From NCBI GenBank assembly GCA_903885085.1, contig CAISHH010000086.1, positions 1 to 58,296 of the forward strand: DNA of 58,296 nt, written 5' to 3'. This stretch comes from an uncultured Campylobacterales bacterium (GTDB taxonomy: Bacteria > Campylobacterota > Campylobacteria > Campylobacterales > Sulfurimonadaceae). Below, piece after piece: positions 28,506 to 38,777 of this stretch; within the stretch, counting starts at the first letter, position 1; the number at the start of each line of letters is the position of its first letter. A model generated the notes under the pieces. That model had not been told where the DNA came from. It made no database searches and was given only the letters and a program-made list of their open reading frames with translations. The position numbers and the translations under genes were made by a program.

Positions 28506-30231
28506 ATGCAAAAAACAATAGATTTACTGAAAAAATCAAATGAACTCACAATTATAAAAAAGAACGTTGATATATATTTAGAGATTCCTCACCTAGCTTA
28601 TGCTGAAGTAAAAAAGGCAGACGGCGGCAAAGCTTTACTTTTTACTCATCCAGTGGATTCAAAGAGTGGCAAAGTATTTGATGTACCCGTACTTATGAAT
28701 ATTTTTGGTTCATATAAAAGATGCGAACTCCTTTTTGGCAGACCAATAGAATCAGTTGCAGATGAGATCACAAAACTTCTTCACATGAAACCGCCAAGCG
28801 GACTGAAAGAAAAGTTTTCAATGCTTGGCGATCTTTTTTCTTTAAAAGATATTTTTCCAAAACGCTTAAAATATGAGGGTGCATGTCAAAAGATAAAATA
28901 TCTTAATGATGATATAGACCTTTATAAACTTCCAATTCTTACAACTTGGGAAGGGGTATGATAAAAATCATTTAGGAATGCACTGGCAAATCCATAAAGA
29001 CTCTTCCCACTTTTTTGACCAGTACCAAAAAGCGGGTAAAAAGATGCCAGTCACTGTTGCAATAGGCGGCGATCCACTTTACACTTGGTGTGCAACAGCA
29101 CCGCTTCCTTATGGAGTAAATGAACTTTTACTGTATGGACTCATTAAAAAAGAATCCGCGCAACTTGTTGCGTCACTGACGAACCCATTATTTATTCCCG
29201 CAGATGTTGATTATGTGATAGAGGGTTGGGTTGATCCTTTGGAATTCAAAAAAGAGGGGCCTTTTGGTGATCATACCGGATATTACACTCTAGAAGAGAA
29301 CTATCCGATTATGGAAGTAAGTGCTATAACGACGAAGAAATCTCCAGTATACTTAGCGACTGTTGTAGGGAAACCACCTTTAGAAGATAAATATATGGGT
29401 TGGGCAACTGAGCGCATATTTTTACCGCTTTTAAAAACAAATGCGCCTGATCTTGTAGATTATCATATGCCTGAAAATGGGGCTTTTCATAATCTTATAT
29501 TAGCAAAAATGCAAATACTTTATAAAGGGCATGCGAAACAGTTTATGCACCTTTTTTGGGGTTCGGGACAGATGAGCTTTGTGAAACATGCGATCTTTTT
29601 GGACAGCGGTGCTCCCAAACTTACAAATTACAGTGCGCTTGTGACGTACATCTTAAACAGATTTACACCGAAATCTCTTTTTATAACTGAGGGGATTACA
29701 GACGCGCTTGACCATTCATCGCCTGAAGCTTTGATAGGTGGAAAACTGGGTATTGATGTGACAGCTGCTAATGTAGTTTTGCCACCTCAAATTTTAGGAG
29801 AGGATGAATTGCTTTTAGCCGCTCAAAAGCTTTCTCCTGAAATTGTAGGCTTGGTTCAATATATGCTGCATACGAAGAATCCTGTGACAGTCATCTCGGT
29901 GAAAAAATCGAGATCTTTAAAAGAGTGCTTTGACGCCCTAACCCCTCTTAACGAGAATATACGTATAGTTGTGTTTGTAGATGAAGAAAAAAATGATATT
30001 ACAAGTCCTTATATGCTTTTATGGAGAGTAGTCAATAATATAGATGCTACGCGTGATATTTTTATCTCTGGATTGATGGTTGGAATTGATGGAACAAATA
30101 AAAATAAACTTGATGATTTTCATAGAGAATGGCCTGGAGATGTTGAGTGTACTCCAAGTGTTATAGAAAGCTTAAAAGTGCGTAATCTATGGACACTTGA
30201 GGATAATTTAAGCAAAAAATATCAAATCTAA
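28506..30231 (+). pseudogene. ubiD: UbiD-family decarboxylase disrupted by internal out-of-frame deletion
   Basis: Two ORFs encode the two ends of one UbiD-type prenylated-FMN decarboxylase. The first (28506-28961, 151 residues) runs to KLPILTTW and then EGV-stop. The second frame, readable from TAT at 28957 as YDKNHLGMHWQIHKDSSHFF, continues to 30231. In intact homologues about 30 residues lie between TTW and YDKN, including the NxGxYR segment whose Asn and Arg help bind metal/prFMN and act in catalysis. About 95 bases (2 modulo 3) seem missing, so the frame is lost. In Campylobacterota this protein is thought to serve menaquinone (futalosine pathway) synthesis. Either the gene is dead here or this is an assembly error. 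Confidence 0.85.
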
Positions 30232-30309
30232 AACTTTTGAAGAGTGAATAAGGTTGATATTAGAAAAACTGATGTAATATGAGCAACTATTTTTTAAAAG
30301 GTGTCATGT

Positions 30310-30645
30310 ATGAATAAAATATTGGCTTCTGTAATTTCCCTGTTTTTCATTACTGAATTAACAGCGAGCGCTGCTGTGTACAAAGGACAACGTGTATATG
30401 TTAAAGAGTGTCGCGCATGTCACGGTGGTGGACAAGCAATGGCTGCTTCCAAAAGAGGAAGAGAGTGGAAAAAAATGTTTAATAATGATGGAGAAGAGCT
30501 TGCAAGAGTACATACAGAGAGCCAAAAAGCTCAAGATTCTTGGGAGTATTTTAAAGGCGATCAGTTTGGATCAAAAGCGAAACACTTAAAAGACTTTTTG
30601 ATGGAATACTCAAAAGACAGTGGTAAAGTTCCCGCGTGTAATTAA
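30310..30645 (+). CDS. Small periplasmic cytochrome c
   Basis: A signal peptide (NKILASVISLFFITELTASA) precedes a single heme-binding motif CRACH (VKECRACHGGG, about residues 30-40) in a 111-residue protein rich in Lys. The ATG at 30310 is chosen over a GTG nine bases earlier. It is a basic monoheme carrier of unknown partner. The ubiD remnant ends 78 bases upstream, and a hairpin terminator follows, so it is probably a unit of its own. Confidence 0.8.
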   Translation: MNKILASVISLFFITELTASAAVYKGQRVYVKECRACHGGGQAMAASKRGREWKKMFNNDGEELARVHTESQKAQDSWEYFKGDQFGSKAKHLKDFLMEYSKDSGKVPACN

Positions 30646-30651
30646 ACTGTA

Positions 30652-30674
30652 ACCTATGTTTCTTAAACATAGGT
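30652..30674 (+). terminator. Hairpin terminator after cytochrome gene
   Basis: ACCTATGTTT pairs perfectly with AAACATAGGT over a three-base loop, seven bases past the stop codon. No T-run follows. Confidence 0.6.
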
Positions 30675-30748
30675 ACAACAAAACTCCCTCTAAGCCTAGC
30701 TTATAACAACTTTAGTTAAAATTCTTTACTTTTTACTTTGGAGATATT

Positions 30749-32137
30749 ATGGATAAAATGTGGTCTGGCCGTTTTACTAAAGGCGCATCCTCTTTACTTG
30801 ACGCATTCAATGCTTCAATTATGTTTGATAGAAAACTTTACCTCGAAGATATTGAGGGTTCAATCGCTCATGCAACTATGCTTACAAAGCAAAATATCCT
30901 CACACAAGATGAACTAGCTTCCATCATCAAAGGACTTAATCAAGTCAAAGATGAAATAGAGTCTGGCGAATTTGAGTGGAAGATCAGCGATGAAGATCTT
31001 CATATGGGAATTGAGAAAAGATTAACTGCAATTATCGGTGATGCGGGTAAAAAACTTCACACAGCACGTAGTAGAAATGATCAAGTGGCAGTTGATTTTA
31101 GAAGATATGTTCTTCGTAAAAATAAGGAACTCGTTGTTGCAATCAAAAAAGTCATGGAAGTTTTAGTTGAGACTGCTTCAAGTCATACAGAGACGCTTTT
31201 ACCAGGGATGACACATTTGCAACATGCGCAACCGATCAATTTTGGATTTCACCTTCTTGCGTATGTTTCAATGTTTAAACGTGATATAGAAAGATTTGAA
31301 AGCTCATTTCTTCGTAATAATTTTTCACCTCTTGGATGTGCCGCACTCGCAGGTACACCGCATAAAATCGACCGTGCTTATACAGCGGAACTTCTAGGAT
31401 TTGATTCTGTCAGTGTTAACTGTCTCGATACTGTCAGTGATCGCGATTTTGCTTTAGAGATTTTATTTAATATTTCGACTATGATGATGCATATCTCACG
31501 TTTAAGTGAAGAACTTGTCATGTGGTCGAGTTATGAGTTTAAATTTATCGAGCTGAGCGATGAGTATTCAACGGGTTCATCTATTATGCCACAGAAAAAA
31601 AATCCTGACGTTCCTGAACTTTTACGCGGAAAAACAGGACGCGTCTATGGTTCTTTGATGGGTCTTTTAACGGTTATGAAAGGACTTCCTTTAGCATATA
31701 ACAAAGACACGCAAGAAGATAAAGAGGGTGTTTTTGATGCTGTTGAGACAGCTGAACTTTCACTAGAAATCTTAAAAGAAGCCTTAGCTACTATGGATGT
31801 AAAAGTTGAAAATATGCACAGTGCATGTAAAGTAGGGCATTTGAGTGCAACGGATTTGGCTGATTATCTCGTAGAAAAATGTGGAATTCCATTTCGTGAA
31901 GCCCATTTTATCACTGGAAAAGCGGTTGCAAAAAGTGAAGAACTCAAAATCGATCTCAGTGATATCGCTTACGAAGAGTTACATAAAATTGACAACAGAA
32001 TTCAAGATGATGTGATAGAAAAACTCTCTATCAAAAACTCTATGAATGCAAGAACATCACAAGGTGGAACATCAACAAAAGGTACACTTGAACAACTTGC
32101 ATATTTTAAAAACTACCTTGGAGAAAAAAAGTCATGA
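30749..32137 (+). CDS. argH: Argininosuccinate lyase ArgH
   Basis: Last enzyme of arginine synthesis, releasing fumarate from argininosuccinate. It belongs to the fumarase/aspartase superfamily: signature [20 protein letters not shown] near residue 277 with the catalytic serine loop, plus [10 protein letters not shown] and the catalytic His in [14 protein letters not shown]. At 462 residues it is complete. It starts [12 protein letters not shown], characteristic of the family. The stop overlaps the OsmC-like start by four bases. Confidence 0.97.
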   Translation: MDKMWSGRFTKGASSLLDAFNASIMFDRKLYLEDIEGSIAHATMLTKQNILTQDELASIIKGLNQVKDEIESGEFEWKISDEDLHMGIEKRLTAIIGDAGKKLHTARSRNDQVAVDFRRYVLRKNKELVVAIKKVMEVLVETASSHTETLLPGMTHLQHAQPINFGFHLLAYVSMFKRDIERFESSFLRNNFSPLGCAALAGTPHKIDRAYTAELLGFDSVSVNCLDTVSDRDFALEILFNISTMMMHISRLSEELVMWSSYEFKFIELSDEYSTGSSIMPQKKNPDVPELLRGKTGRVYGSLMGLLTVMKGLPLAYNKDTQEDKEGVFDAVETAELSLEILKEALATMDVKVENMHSACKVGHLSATDLADYLVEKCGIPFREAHFITGKAVAKSEELKIDLSDIAYEELHKIDNRIQDDVIEKLSIKNSMNARTSQGGTSTKGTLEQLAYFKNYLGEKKS

Positions 32138-32598
32138 AAATAGTTGTTTCACATAAAGAGGATATGAAGTTCGAAGCTAAAACTGAAAAAAGTAGCTTTA
32201 TTATCGATTGTCCACAAATCAGTCCGATTGAGTATTTTTTAAGCAGTATCATCGCATGTAGTGCAACAGATATGATTATGATCCCTAAAAATCAGGGAAA
32301 AACTGTTACAAATTTAAGCGTTGAAGGCGATGCTACAAGAAATGAGGATTTTCCTCGCAAATTCAATACCCTTCATCTCGTTTATAACTTTGACTCTGAT
32401 GCTGATGATACAATGGCAGCGCGCTTTGTAATGGCATCTTTAGAGACTTACTGTTCTACAATCAATACGATCCGTGATAGCGTTAAAATTAGCTATACGA
32501 TCATTCATAATGGCAAAACGATTAGAGAAAATGAATCAATGATCTCAGGTGGCGGTGTGAAGATAGATATGGGTGGAATCGAGAGTTGTCCGCAGTAA
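32134..32598 (+). CDS. OsmC family protein
   Basis: A 154-residue OsmC/Ohr-superfamily protein. The two conserved cysteines are in IIACSATDM (about residue 47) and LETYCSTI (about 109), the pair that reduces peroxides in this family. The overall pattern is nearest to the YhfA-like OsmC group rather than Ohr. It overlaps argH by four bases (ATGA), which suggests co-expression without a functional tie that I can state. It converges with the HIT gene across a strong hairpin. Confidence 0.85.
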   Translation: MKIVVSHKEDMKFEAKTEKSSFIIDCPQISPIEYFLSSIIACSATDMIMIPKNQGKTVTNLSVEGDATRNEDFPRKFNTLHLVYNFDSDADDTMAARFVMASLETYCSTINTIRDSVKISYTIIHNGKTIRENESMISGGGVKIDMGGIESCPQ

Positions 32599-32608
32599 AA
32601 AAGGTTTA

Positions 32609-32635
32609 CATGTAAAGGTCTAAAATCTTTACATG
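32609..32635. terminator. Bidirectional terminator between osmC-like and HIT genes
   Basis: CATGTAAAG (32609-32617) pairs with CTTTACATG (32627-32635), nine-base loop. The left arm belongs to a full TTTACATGTAAAG copy and the right arm to a near copy (TTTACATGCAAG), so two inverted motif copies build the hairpin between convergent genes. Confidence 0.65.
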
Positions 32636-32656
32636 CAAGAACTTCCAAAATCTCTT

Positions 32657-33013
32657 TTAAAAGAAATCTTGAGGATCTGCATCTGCTAAGTGATCCCATC
32701 TGAGTTTTGAGCCGCCAAGGATGTGCCAGTGAAGATGATTGATCTCTTGCCCACCGTTTTCTCCGACATTGGTGATGACTCTGTATCCGCTTTTATCAAT
32801 CCCTAGGCGTTTAGCCACTTCTTGAATAAATGGAGTCATTCCCTTCATAGTCTCAGGAGAAACTTCATTGAAACTGTCTACATGTAATTTTGGAATCGCA
32901 AGGATATGCACGGGAGCTTTTGGATTGATATCGTGAAATGCTATAAAATCATCATTTTCTAGTTCGATATTTGCTGGAATCTCGTTATTAACAATTTTGC
33001 AAAATAAACACAT
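32657..33013 (-). CDS. HIT family nucleotide-binding protein (HinT-like)
   Basis: A 118-residue histidine-triad protein, probably a nucleoside phosphoramidase. The catalytic triad is in HLHWHILGG (about residues 96-104), and the N-terminal CLFCKIVNNEIPA is typical of HinT. It faces away from pheS; the same HIT-pheS neighbourhood occurs in Helicobacter (HP0404-HP0403). It holds one TACATGTA copy at 32879-32886, read as Leu-His-Val. Confidence 0.93.
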   Translation of the reverse strand: MCLFCKIVNNEIPANIELENDDFIAFHDINPKAPVHILAIPKLHVDSFNEVSPETMKGMTPFIQEVAKRLGIDKSGYRVITNVGENGGQEINHLHWHILGGSKLRWDHLADADPQDFF

Positions 33014-33130
33014 TTGAAACCTCTTTCATACTCTGGTAAATTAGGGTTAAATTTTATCATAAATGTTATTTTTTTACTTTAAATAAGTGCGAGAATCAAT
33101 TCATCAAGCTTTTTGTAATGGAGTTTTTTG

Positions 33131-33136
33131 TACAAT
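33131..33136 (+). promoter_or_regulatory. Candidate -10 box of the pheS operon
   Basis: TACAAT with a preceding T-run (TTTTTTG), 31 bases before the pheS start; no -35 recognised. Confidence 0.35.
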
Positions 33137-33167
33137 CCAAAAAAAATAAACTACTGGAGACTCTATA

Positions 33168-34160
33168 TTGAAAGAGTGGTATGAAAAAATCCAAACAGCC
33201 ATCAGCGTTGAAGATTTAGAAAATATACGTATAGCGATTTTTGGTAAAAAAGGTATTTTGGCAAAACAGTTTGAAGAGATGAAAGCTGTGCCAAATGAGG
33301 AAAAAGCAAATTTTGCAAAAGAGCTCAATACCCATAAAAATGAGCTGACTTCACTATTTAACCAGCAAAAAACTGTTTTACAGACAAAAGAGTTGTATGA
33401 AGCTATGAAGGCTCAGGCTCTTGATGTCTCTCTTTACTCTACAACTTCGAGAAAAGGTGCATTGCACCCTGTCATGGAGACTATGGATAGGATTGTAGAG
33501 TATTTTTCTTCTATGAACTTTTCAGTAGAAACAGGACCGATGGTCGAAGATGATTTTCATAATTTTGAAGCATTAAACCTTCCTAAATATCATCCTGCGC
33601 GCGATATGCAGGATACGTTTTATTTTAAAGATGAGATGCTACTTCGTACACATACTTCACCAGTTCAGATTCGCACGATGCTTCATACAAAACCACCTAT
33701 TCGTATGATCGCTCCAGGTGCTGTATTTCGTCGTGATTATGATTTAACACATACACCGATGTTTCATCAAGTCGAGGGTTTACTTGTAGATGAAGAGGGT
33801 AAAGTCTCCTTTGCAAATCTTAAATATATCTTAGAAGATTTCTTAAAATATATGTTCGGCGATGTCGAAGTGCGTTTTAGACCAAGCTTTTTTCCTTTCA
33901 CGGAACCCTCAGCTGAAGTAGATATCTCATGTATCTTCTGTAAAGGCAGTGGATGTCGTGTTTGTTCACAAACAGGCTGGCTTGAAGTATTAGGCTGTGG
34001 AATCGTAGATCCAAATGTCTTTAAAGCAGTTGGATATGAGCATGTAAGCGGATATGCATTTGGGCTTGGCGTTGAGCGCTTTGCTATGCTTATTCATCAT
34101 ATTGGGGACCTTCGCTCTTTATTTGAGGGAGATGTTAGACTTTTGGAGCAGTTTCAATGA
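33168..34160 (+). CDS. pheS: Phenylalanyl-tRNA synthetase alpha subunit
   Basis: Catalytic subunit of the heterotetrameric class II synthetase. It has an N-terminal coiled coil (about residues 1-85) for tRNA binding, motif 2 in [10 protein letters not shown] and [18 protein letters not shown], and motif 3 in [14 protein letters not shown]. The start is a TTG at 33168 with CTGGAGA upstream; it matches the expected N-terminus. Its 330 residues are normal. It overlaps pheT by four bases. Confidence 0.97.
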   Translation: MKEWYEKIQTAISVEDLENIRIAIFGKKGILAKQFEEMKAVPNEEKANFAKELNTHKNELTSLFNQQKTVLQTKELYEAMKAQALDVSLYSTTSRKGALHPVMETMDRIVEYFSSMNFSVETGPMVEDDFHNFEALNLPKYHPARDMQDTFYFKDEMLLRTHTSPVQIRTMLHTKPPIRMIAPGAVFRRDYDLTHTPMFHQVEGLLVDEEGKVSFANLKYILEDFLKYMFGDVEVRFRPSFFPFTEPSAEVDISCIFCKGSGCRVCSQTGWLEVLGCGIVDPNVFKAVGYEHVSGYAFGLGVERFAMLIHHIGDLRSLFEGDVRLLEQFQ

Positions 34161-36499
34161 TAATTACAAAAAGTTGGTTAAACGAATTTATCAATATCGA
34201 AGATAAGTCAGCAGATGAGTTGGCAAAAACGCTAAATTCGATCGGTTTAGAAGTTGATAGAATTGTAAATTATACTATTCCTTCGAAGATCGTTTTTGGT
34301 CATATTTTAGAGTGCGAAAAACATCCAGATGCTGATAAATTAAACGTCTGTAAAGTAGATGTCGGAACTGCTATACATCAAATAGTATGTGGTGCTGCAA
34401 ATGTTCGTCAAGGCTTACACGTAGCGGTTGCTACTCTTGGAGCACGTATGCCAAACGGTTTAGAGATCAAACCTGTACAACTTCGCGGAGTTGACAGTGA
34501 GGGGATGATCTGTTCTGCAAGCGAGCTTGGTTTAGCTGATGCAAGCAGTGGAATCATAGAGTTTGATAGTTCGATCGGCAAGATTAAACTCGGTCAAGAG
34601 CTATGTGAAAACAGATATCTGCAAGATACGCTTATCGAGATAGAACTCACAGCCAATAGAGGCGATTGTTTGAGCATCTATGGTGTGGCACGTGATCTTT
34701 GTGCTGCTTATAATCGTCCGCTTATCAAGATAGCTGATGGCGAGGGTGAAGAAAGACGTATGGGAATCGGTAGAATTCTCCAGCTGACTCATGCAGATGG
34801 CTTAGATATCAATTTGAGATATAAAGCAATCGATATGAAAGAGTTGAAATTACCATTTTTGATCTCACTTCGTTTGTCTCAGATAGAGGAAAAACAAGCA
34901 TCAGAACTTGATGCATTTTTATTTTATACGACATATACAACAGGTGTAGTCCTGAGAGCATACGATTATAATTTTTTTAAAGTCAGTGATGATGCAGAGA
35001 AAAAAGCAAAAATCTCTCTGTCTTTGGATAATCTTGGATTTGCGACTATTTACGCAAAAGAAAAAGTTGTTTCAGTAGTAGGAGTTAATCAACAAGATTG
35101 TTCGAAAATGCCTGAAAATGAGGGTATTGCAATTATTGAAGCGAGTTATATTGCTCCGCATATTATCTCTAAGCAGATGGCAGAAAACAAGATCGAAAGT
35201 GGGCCGCTTTTTTATAGAACTTCACGAGGCAGTGAACCGACACTCAACATTGGGCTGAACTATTGTATAGGATTGTTTGATAAAAATTCAAGCTCTGAAA
35301 TATATGGTGGAAGTATAGAGCTTTGTGATGAGTATGAATCAGTTCTAATTACTATTTCAGTTGATGAAATCAATAGTATTATCGGTGCGAAGATAGATAA
35401 AACAACGATCACAAGAATTCTTCAGAATTTAGGGTTTGATATAGGCAAATCACAAGGGACGAATTTTGTTGTTTGTGTTCCAAGATACCGCCATGATATT
35501 GTCAATAAACAAGACATAGTTGAAGAGATAGTACGTTTAGTAGGAATAGATAATATTCCATCAAAACCATTTATACTTAAAGAAAAGAATCCTCTTTCAG
35601 CTGGATATTTCGAATTTAAAAAGTTAAGAAAATACAGACACAGTGCTGTCAATCAAGGTTTCTTTGAAACAGTACATTTTGTGTTTAATGAAAAAGCAAA
35701 ACTTAAAGAGCACGGCTTTGCATGTATAGATGAAACTCTTGAACTTTTAAACCCGATTGTAAACACTTTAGACACAATGCGTCCAACTTTAATGTTAGGT
35801 CTTTTAAATGCTGTAAGTTTGAATGTGAAATCCGGATATAAAGATGTCAGACTTTTTGAAATTGGTTCTGTTTTTTCATCCACGCGCAAAGAGTCTACCA
35901 AAATGGCATTTATCTACAGTGGTGATGCGTATAAAGATGGAATCTTAAATGGCGGAAAATCTAGCAAAATGGATTTTGGTGCTTTTGTTCAGTTAGTTTC
36001 AAATGTTGTAGGTGATATTGATCTAGTAGCATATGTACCTGAACATACACTGGCAAATCCTTACCAGTGCGCGAAAATAATGCTCAATAATCAAGCAATC
36101 GGTGAGCTGTTTAAACTCCATCCTGTAGTTCAAGATGCAATGGATTTAGATGAAACTTTTATCTGTGAGATCGATTTTAGTAAGTTGTCATTTAATCTTG
36201 TTGAAGCAAAACCATACTCAAGATATCAAGCTTCTTTTAGAGATTTAAGTCTTGTTGTACCAAACAGTTTAACGTATGATGAGATACAGCAAGTTATCAA
36301 AGAGAGTAAATCTGAGCAAATAGTACGTTTTTATCCTGTAGATAAATATATCGATCAAAGCTTAGGTGAAAATTCAAGTTTAACTTTGCGTTTTATTTTA
36401 CAGTCTTTAGAAAAAACGCTTGAAGAGGATGATATTACATCTAATATGAATACTATTTTAAATGTATTAAATGAAAGATTGGGACTCACACTCAGATGA
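34157..36499 (+). CDS. pheT: Phenylalanyl-tRNA synthetase beta subunit
   Basis: The 780-residue beta subunit. Domains in order: EMAP/OB-fold tRNA-binding segment (about 39-150, [20 protein letters not shown]), B3/B4 editing region (about 200-390), B5 domain (about 400-475), catalytic-like core, and C-terminal FDX anticodon-binding fold (about 690-780, [16 protein letters not shown]). It overlaps both pheS and aroA by four bases, so the three are translationally coupled. Confidence 0.97.
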   Translation: MIITKSWLNEFINIEDKSADELAKTLNSIGLEVDRIVNYTIPSKIVFGHILECEKHPDADKLNVCKVDVGTAIHQIVCGAANVRQGLHVAVATLGARMPNGLEIKPVQLRGVDSEGMICSASELGLADASSGIIEFDSSIGKIKLGQELCENRYLQDTLIEIELTANRGDCLSIYGVARDLCAAYNRPLIKIADGEGEERRMGIGRILQLTHADGLDINLRYKAIDMKELKLPFLISLRLSQIEEKQASELDAFLFYTTYTTGVVLRAYDYNFFKVSDDAEKKAKISLSLDNLGFATIYAKEKVVSVVGVNQQDCSKMPENEGIAIIEASYIAPHIISKQMAENKIESGPLFYRTSRGSEPTLNIGLNYCIGLFDKNSSSEIYGGSIELCDEYESVLITISVDEINSIIGAKIDKTTITRILQNLGFDIGKSQGTNFVVCVPRYRHDIVNKQDIVEEIVRLVGIDNIPSKPFILKEKNPLSAGYFEFKKLRKYRHSAVNQGFFETVHFVFNEKAKLKEHGFACIDETLELLNPIVNTLDTMRPTLMLGLLNAVSLNVKSGYKDVRLFEIGSVFSSTRKESTKMAFIYSGDAYKDGILNGGKSSKMDFGAFVQLVSNVVGDIDLVAYVPEHTLANPYQCAKIMLNNQAIGELFKLHPVVQDAMDLDETFICEIDFSKLSFNLVEAKPYSRYQASFRDLSLVVPNSLTYDEIQQVIKESKSEQIVRFYPVDKYIDQSLGENSSLTLRFILQSLEKTLEEDDITSNMNTILNVLNERLGLTLR

Positions 36500-37776
36500 A
36501 AAGTGTCAACATAGTTCCGGCAAAGCCTTTTGATTTTAAAACCGATAAAATTGCTTCAGACAAATCTATCTCTCACCGTTCTGTGATGTTCGCTCTTCTT
36601 GCAGACGGCGAGTCAAAGATCAGAAACTTCTTACGCGCTGAAGATACTTTAAACTCGCTAGAGATTGTAAAAAATCTTGGTGCGAATGTCCAAGATGACG
36701 GCGAACTTATAGTAATTAGTTCATCAGGTATCAAAGAGAGTGAGCATATTTTAGATTGTGGTAATTCTGGAACTGGAATGCGTTTATTTTGTGGACTTTT
36801 AAGTTCAGCAGAGGGACATTTTATTTTGAGCGGCGATGAATATCTTTGCCGTCGTCCTATGAAAAGAGTTACCGCTCCACTACGTTCTATTGGCGCAAAA
36901 CTTGATGGAAGAAATGATGGAGATTTAGCGCCACTAAGCATAAGAGGTGCTTCACTAAAAGCATTTCACTATGAGAGCAAAATAGCTTCTGCTCAAGTCA
37001 AAAGCGCGATGATCTTAGCGGCGCTTCGCTCTGATGGAGTTTGTACTTACACAGAACCTGAACTTAGTCGTGACCATACAGAACGCATGTTAAAAGGGAT
37101 GGGGGCTGATATAAAAGTCGATGGATTGACTACTACAATAGCACCGATGAAAAATCTTTTATCACCTTTAGATATAAGAGTTCCAGCTGATCCTTCAAGT
37201 GCATTTTTCTTTGCAGTGGCTGCTGCTATCACTCCAAACTCTTGTGTTGTTTTAGAGGGTGTTACACTTAACAAAACTCGTATCGAAGCCTTTAAAGCAT
37301 TAGAACGTATGGGTGCTGATATCACCTACAAACTCACCGATGATAAATATGAACCTATTGGCGATATTACAGTCAAATATGCTCCCCTTCATGCGATAAC
37401 AATCGAAGATAACATCTCTTGGCTCATAGATGAAATTCCCGCTCTTTCCATCGCATTTGCATGCGCAGAGGGTGTGAGTATTGTGAAAAATGCCGAAGAA
37501 CTTCGTGTCAAAGAGAGTGACAGAATCTCTACGGTTGTCGTGGGCTTGAGAGCTTGTGGCATTGAAGTCGATGAAGTTAAAGATGGATATAGCGTCAAGG
37601 GTGGAGAGCTTCACAGCGCAGTTATTGACAGTCATGGAGATCATAGAATCGCTATGAGTTTTATTATCGCAGGTTTGCGATGCGGTATGCAAGTGAAAGA
37701 TATCGATTGTATCCAAACTTCGTTTCCAAACTTTTTTGAACTTTTGCAAAATTTAACAAAAATCGAGTACATGTAA
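36496..37776 (+). CDS. aroA: 3-phosphoshikimate 1-carboxyvinyltransferase (EPSP synthase)
   Basis: Shikimate pathway enzyme joining PEP and shikimate-3-phosphate. It has the substrate loop SDKSISHRSVMFALL (about residues 19-33), the signature DCGNSGTGMRLF (about 89-100), and RVKESDR near the C-terminus. The length of 426 residues is usual. The final codons GAG TAC ATG TAA place the stop codon inside a TACATGTA copy. Placement between pheT and ispH is the conserved Campylobacterota order. Confidence 0.97.
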   Translation: MKSVNIVPAKPFDFKTDKIASDKSISHRSVMFALLADGESKIRNFLRAEDTLNSLEIVKNLGANVQDDGELIVISSSGIKESEHILDCGNSGTGMRLFCGLLSSAEGHFILSGDEYLCRRPMKRVTAPLRSIGAKLDGRNDGDLAPLSIRGASLKAFHYESKIASAQVKSAMILAALRSDGVCTYTEPELSRDHTERMLKGMGADIKVDGLTTTIAPMKNLLSPLDIRVPADPSSAFFFAVAAAITPNSCVVLEGVTLNKTRIEAFKALERMGADITYKLTDDKYEPIGDITVKYAPLHAITIEDNISWLIDEIPALSIAFACAEGVSIVKNAEELRVKESDRISTVVVGLRACGIEVDEVKDGYSVKGGELHSAVIDSHGDHRIAMSFIIAGLRCGMQVKDIDCIQTSFPNFFELLQNLTKIEYM

Positions 37777-37777
37777 G

Positions 37778-38608
37778 ATGAAAATAGAACTTGCTGAAAA
37801 TTATGGCTTTTGTTTTGGTGTCAAACGTGCGATAAAGATCGCAGAAGAAAATAAAAACTCTGTCACTTATGGGCCATTAATTCATAATGCAAAAGAGATT
37901 CAAAGACTTGATCTTGATTATAAAGTTGGTTTGACTGAAGATATCTCAACTTTTAAAACGGGTGATAAAGCTGTTATACGAACTCATGGTATTCCAAAAG
38001 CTGACCTTAAATTTTTAAAAGAGAAGGGTGTCAATGTTGTCGATGCGACTTGCCCTTATGTGACAAAACCGCAGCAGATTTGTGAAGAGATGAGCGCACT
38101 TGGATATGATATTATCATCTTTGGAGATGATGAACATCCAGAGATTAAGGGTGTGAAAAGTTATGCATCAAACGGCGCATATGTCGTGAGTTCAGTAAAA
38201 GATTTAGAAGAGTTAAAACTCAAAGATCACATAGCGTTAGTGGCACAAACAACAAGAAAAGTGGAAGATTATCTCGAAGTTGCCAATTACTTAATCCCAC
38301 GCCATAAAGAGGTGCGAGTTTTTAATACTATCTGTAATGCAACATTTGAAAATCAAGATGCGGTGCGAAAACTTGCAAAAAGAGCTGATGTTATGATCGT
38401 CATCGGTGGTAAAAATTCATCAAATACAAAACAACTCTTTAGCATAGCAAGAGAATTTTGCCCAGAGAGTTACCATATTGAAGATGAAAAAGATATCGAT
38501 TTCTCTTGGTTTAAAGGCAAAAAACTTTGCGGTATCAGTGCTGGAGCTTCTACTCCCGATTGGATCATTCAAAAAGTGGTCGATTCCATCAGTAACAAAG
38601 AACAATGA
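37778..38608 (+). CDS. ispH: 4-hydroxy-3-methylbut-2-enyl diphosphate reductase IspH
   Basis: Last enzyme of the MEP isoprenoid pathway, a [4Fe-4S] protein. The three cluster cysteines lie in YGFCFGVKRA (about residue 12), DATCPYVT (about 94) and NTICNAT (about 188). At 276 residues it is complete. It supplies precursors to the prenyl synthase at 22378. One base separates it from aroA. In Helicobacter the next gene would be rpsA; here the glycogen operon follows instead. Confidence 0.97.
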   Translation: MKIELAENYGFCFGVKRAIKIAEENKNSVTYGPLIHNAKEIQRLDLDYKVGLTEDISTFKTGDKAVIRTHGIPKADLKFLKEKGVNVVDATCPYVTKPQQICEEMSALGYDIIIFGDDEHPEIKGVKSYASNGAYVVSSVKDLEELKLKDHIALVAQTTRKVEDYLEVANYLIPRHKEVRVFNTICNATFENQDAVRKLAKRADVMIVIGGKNSSNTKQLFSIAREFCPESYHIEDEKDIDFSWFKGKKLCGISAGASTPDWIIQKVVDSISNKEQ

Positions 38609-38621
38609 TTCAACATTGTTC
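38600..38621 (+). terminator. Hairpin terminator overlapping the ispH stop
   Basis: GAACAATG pairs with CATTGTTC around a six-base loop; the TGA stop lies at the top of the left arm. T-rich sequence follows within about 20 bases. It ends the pheS-pheT-aroA-ispH unit. Confidence 0.6.
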
Positions 38622-38739
38622 TTGCTAAATCCATTCCTTCTTTTTTAATTTTTCTTTCTAAATTACCTAACCTTTTTTAACATATTAGCTTTAGTCAAAA
38701 TTTAAGCAATATTGATACGTAATCGTTATAAACATTGTG

Positions 38740-38745
38740 TATAAT
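38740..38745 (+). promoter_or_regulatory. Promoter of the glycogen operon
   Basis: TATAAT preceded by TGTG, 32 bases before the first start codon of the ten-gene operon; AAGGTAA near 38769 is the ribosome site. No further internal promoter is obvious, because the genes that follow are almost gapless. Confidence 0.5.
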
Positions 38746-38777
38746 CATAAGAATAGCTAAAACAAGTAAGGTAATCT

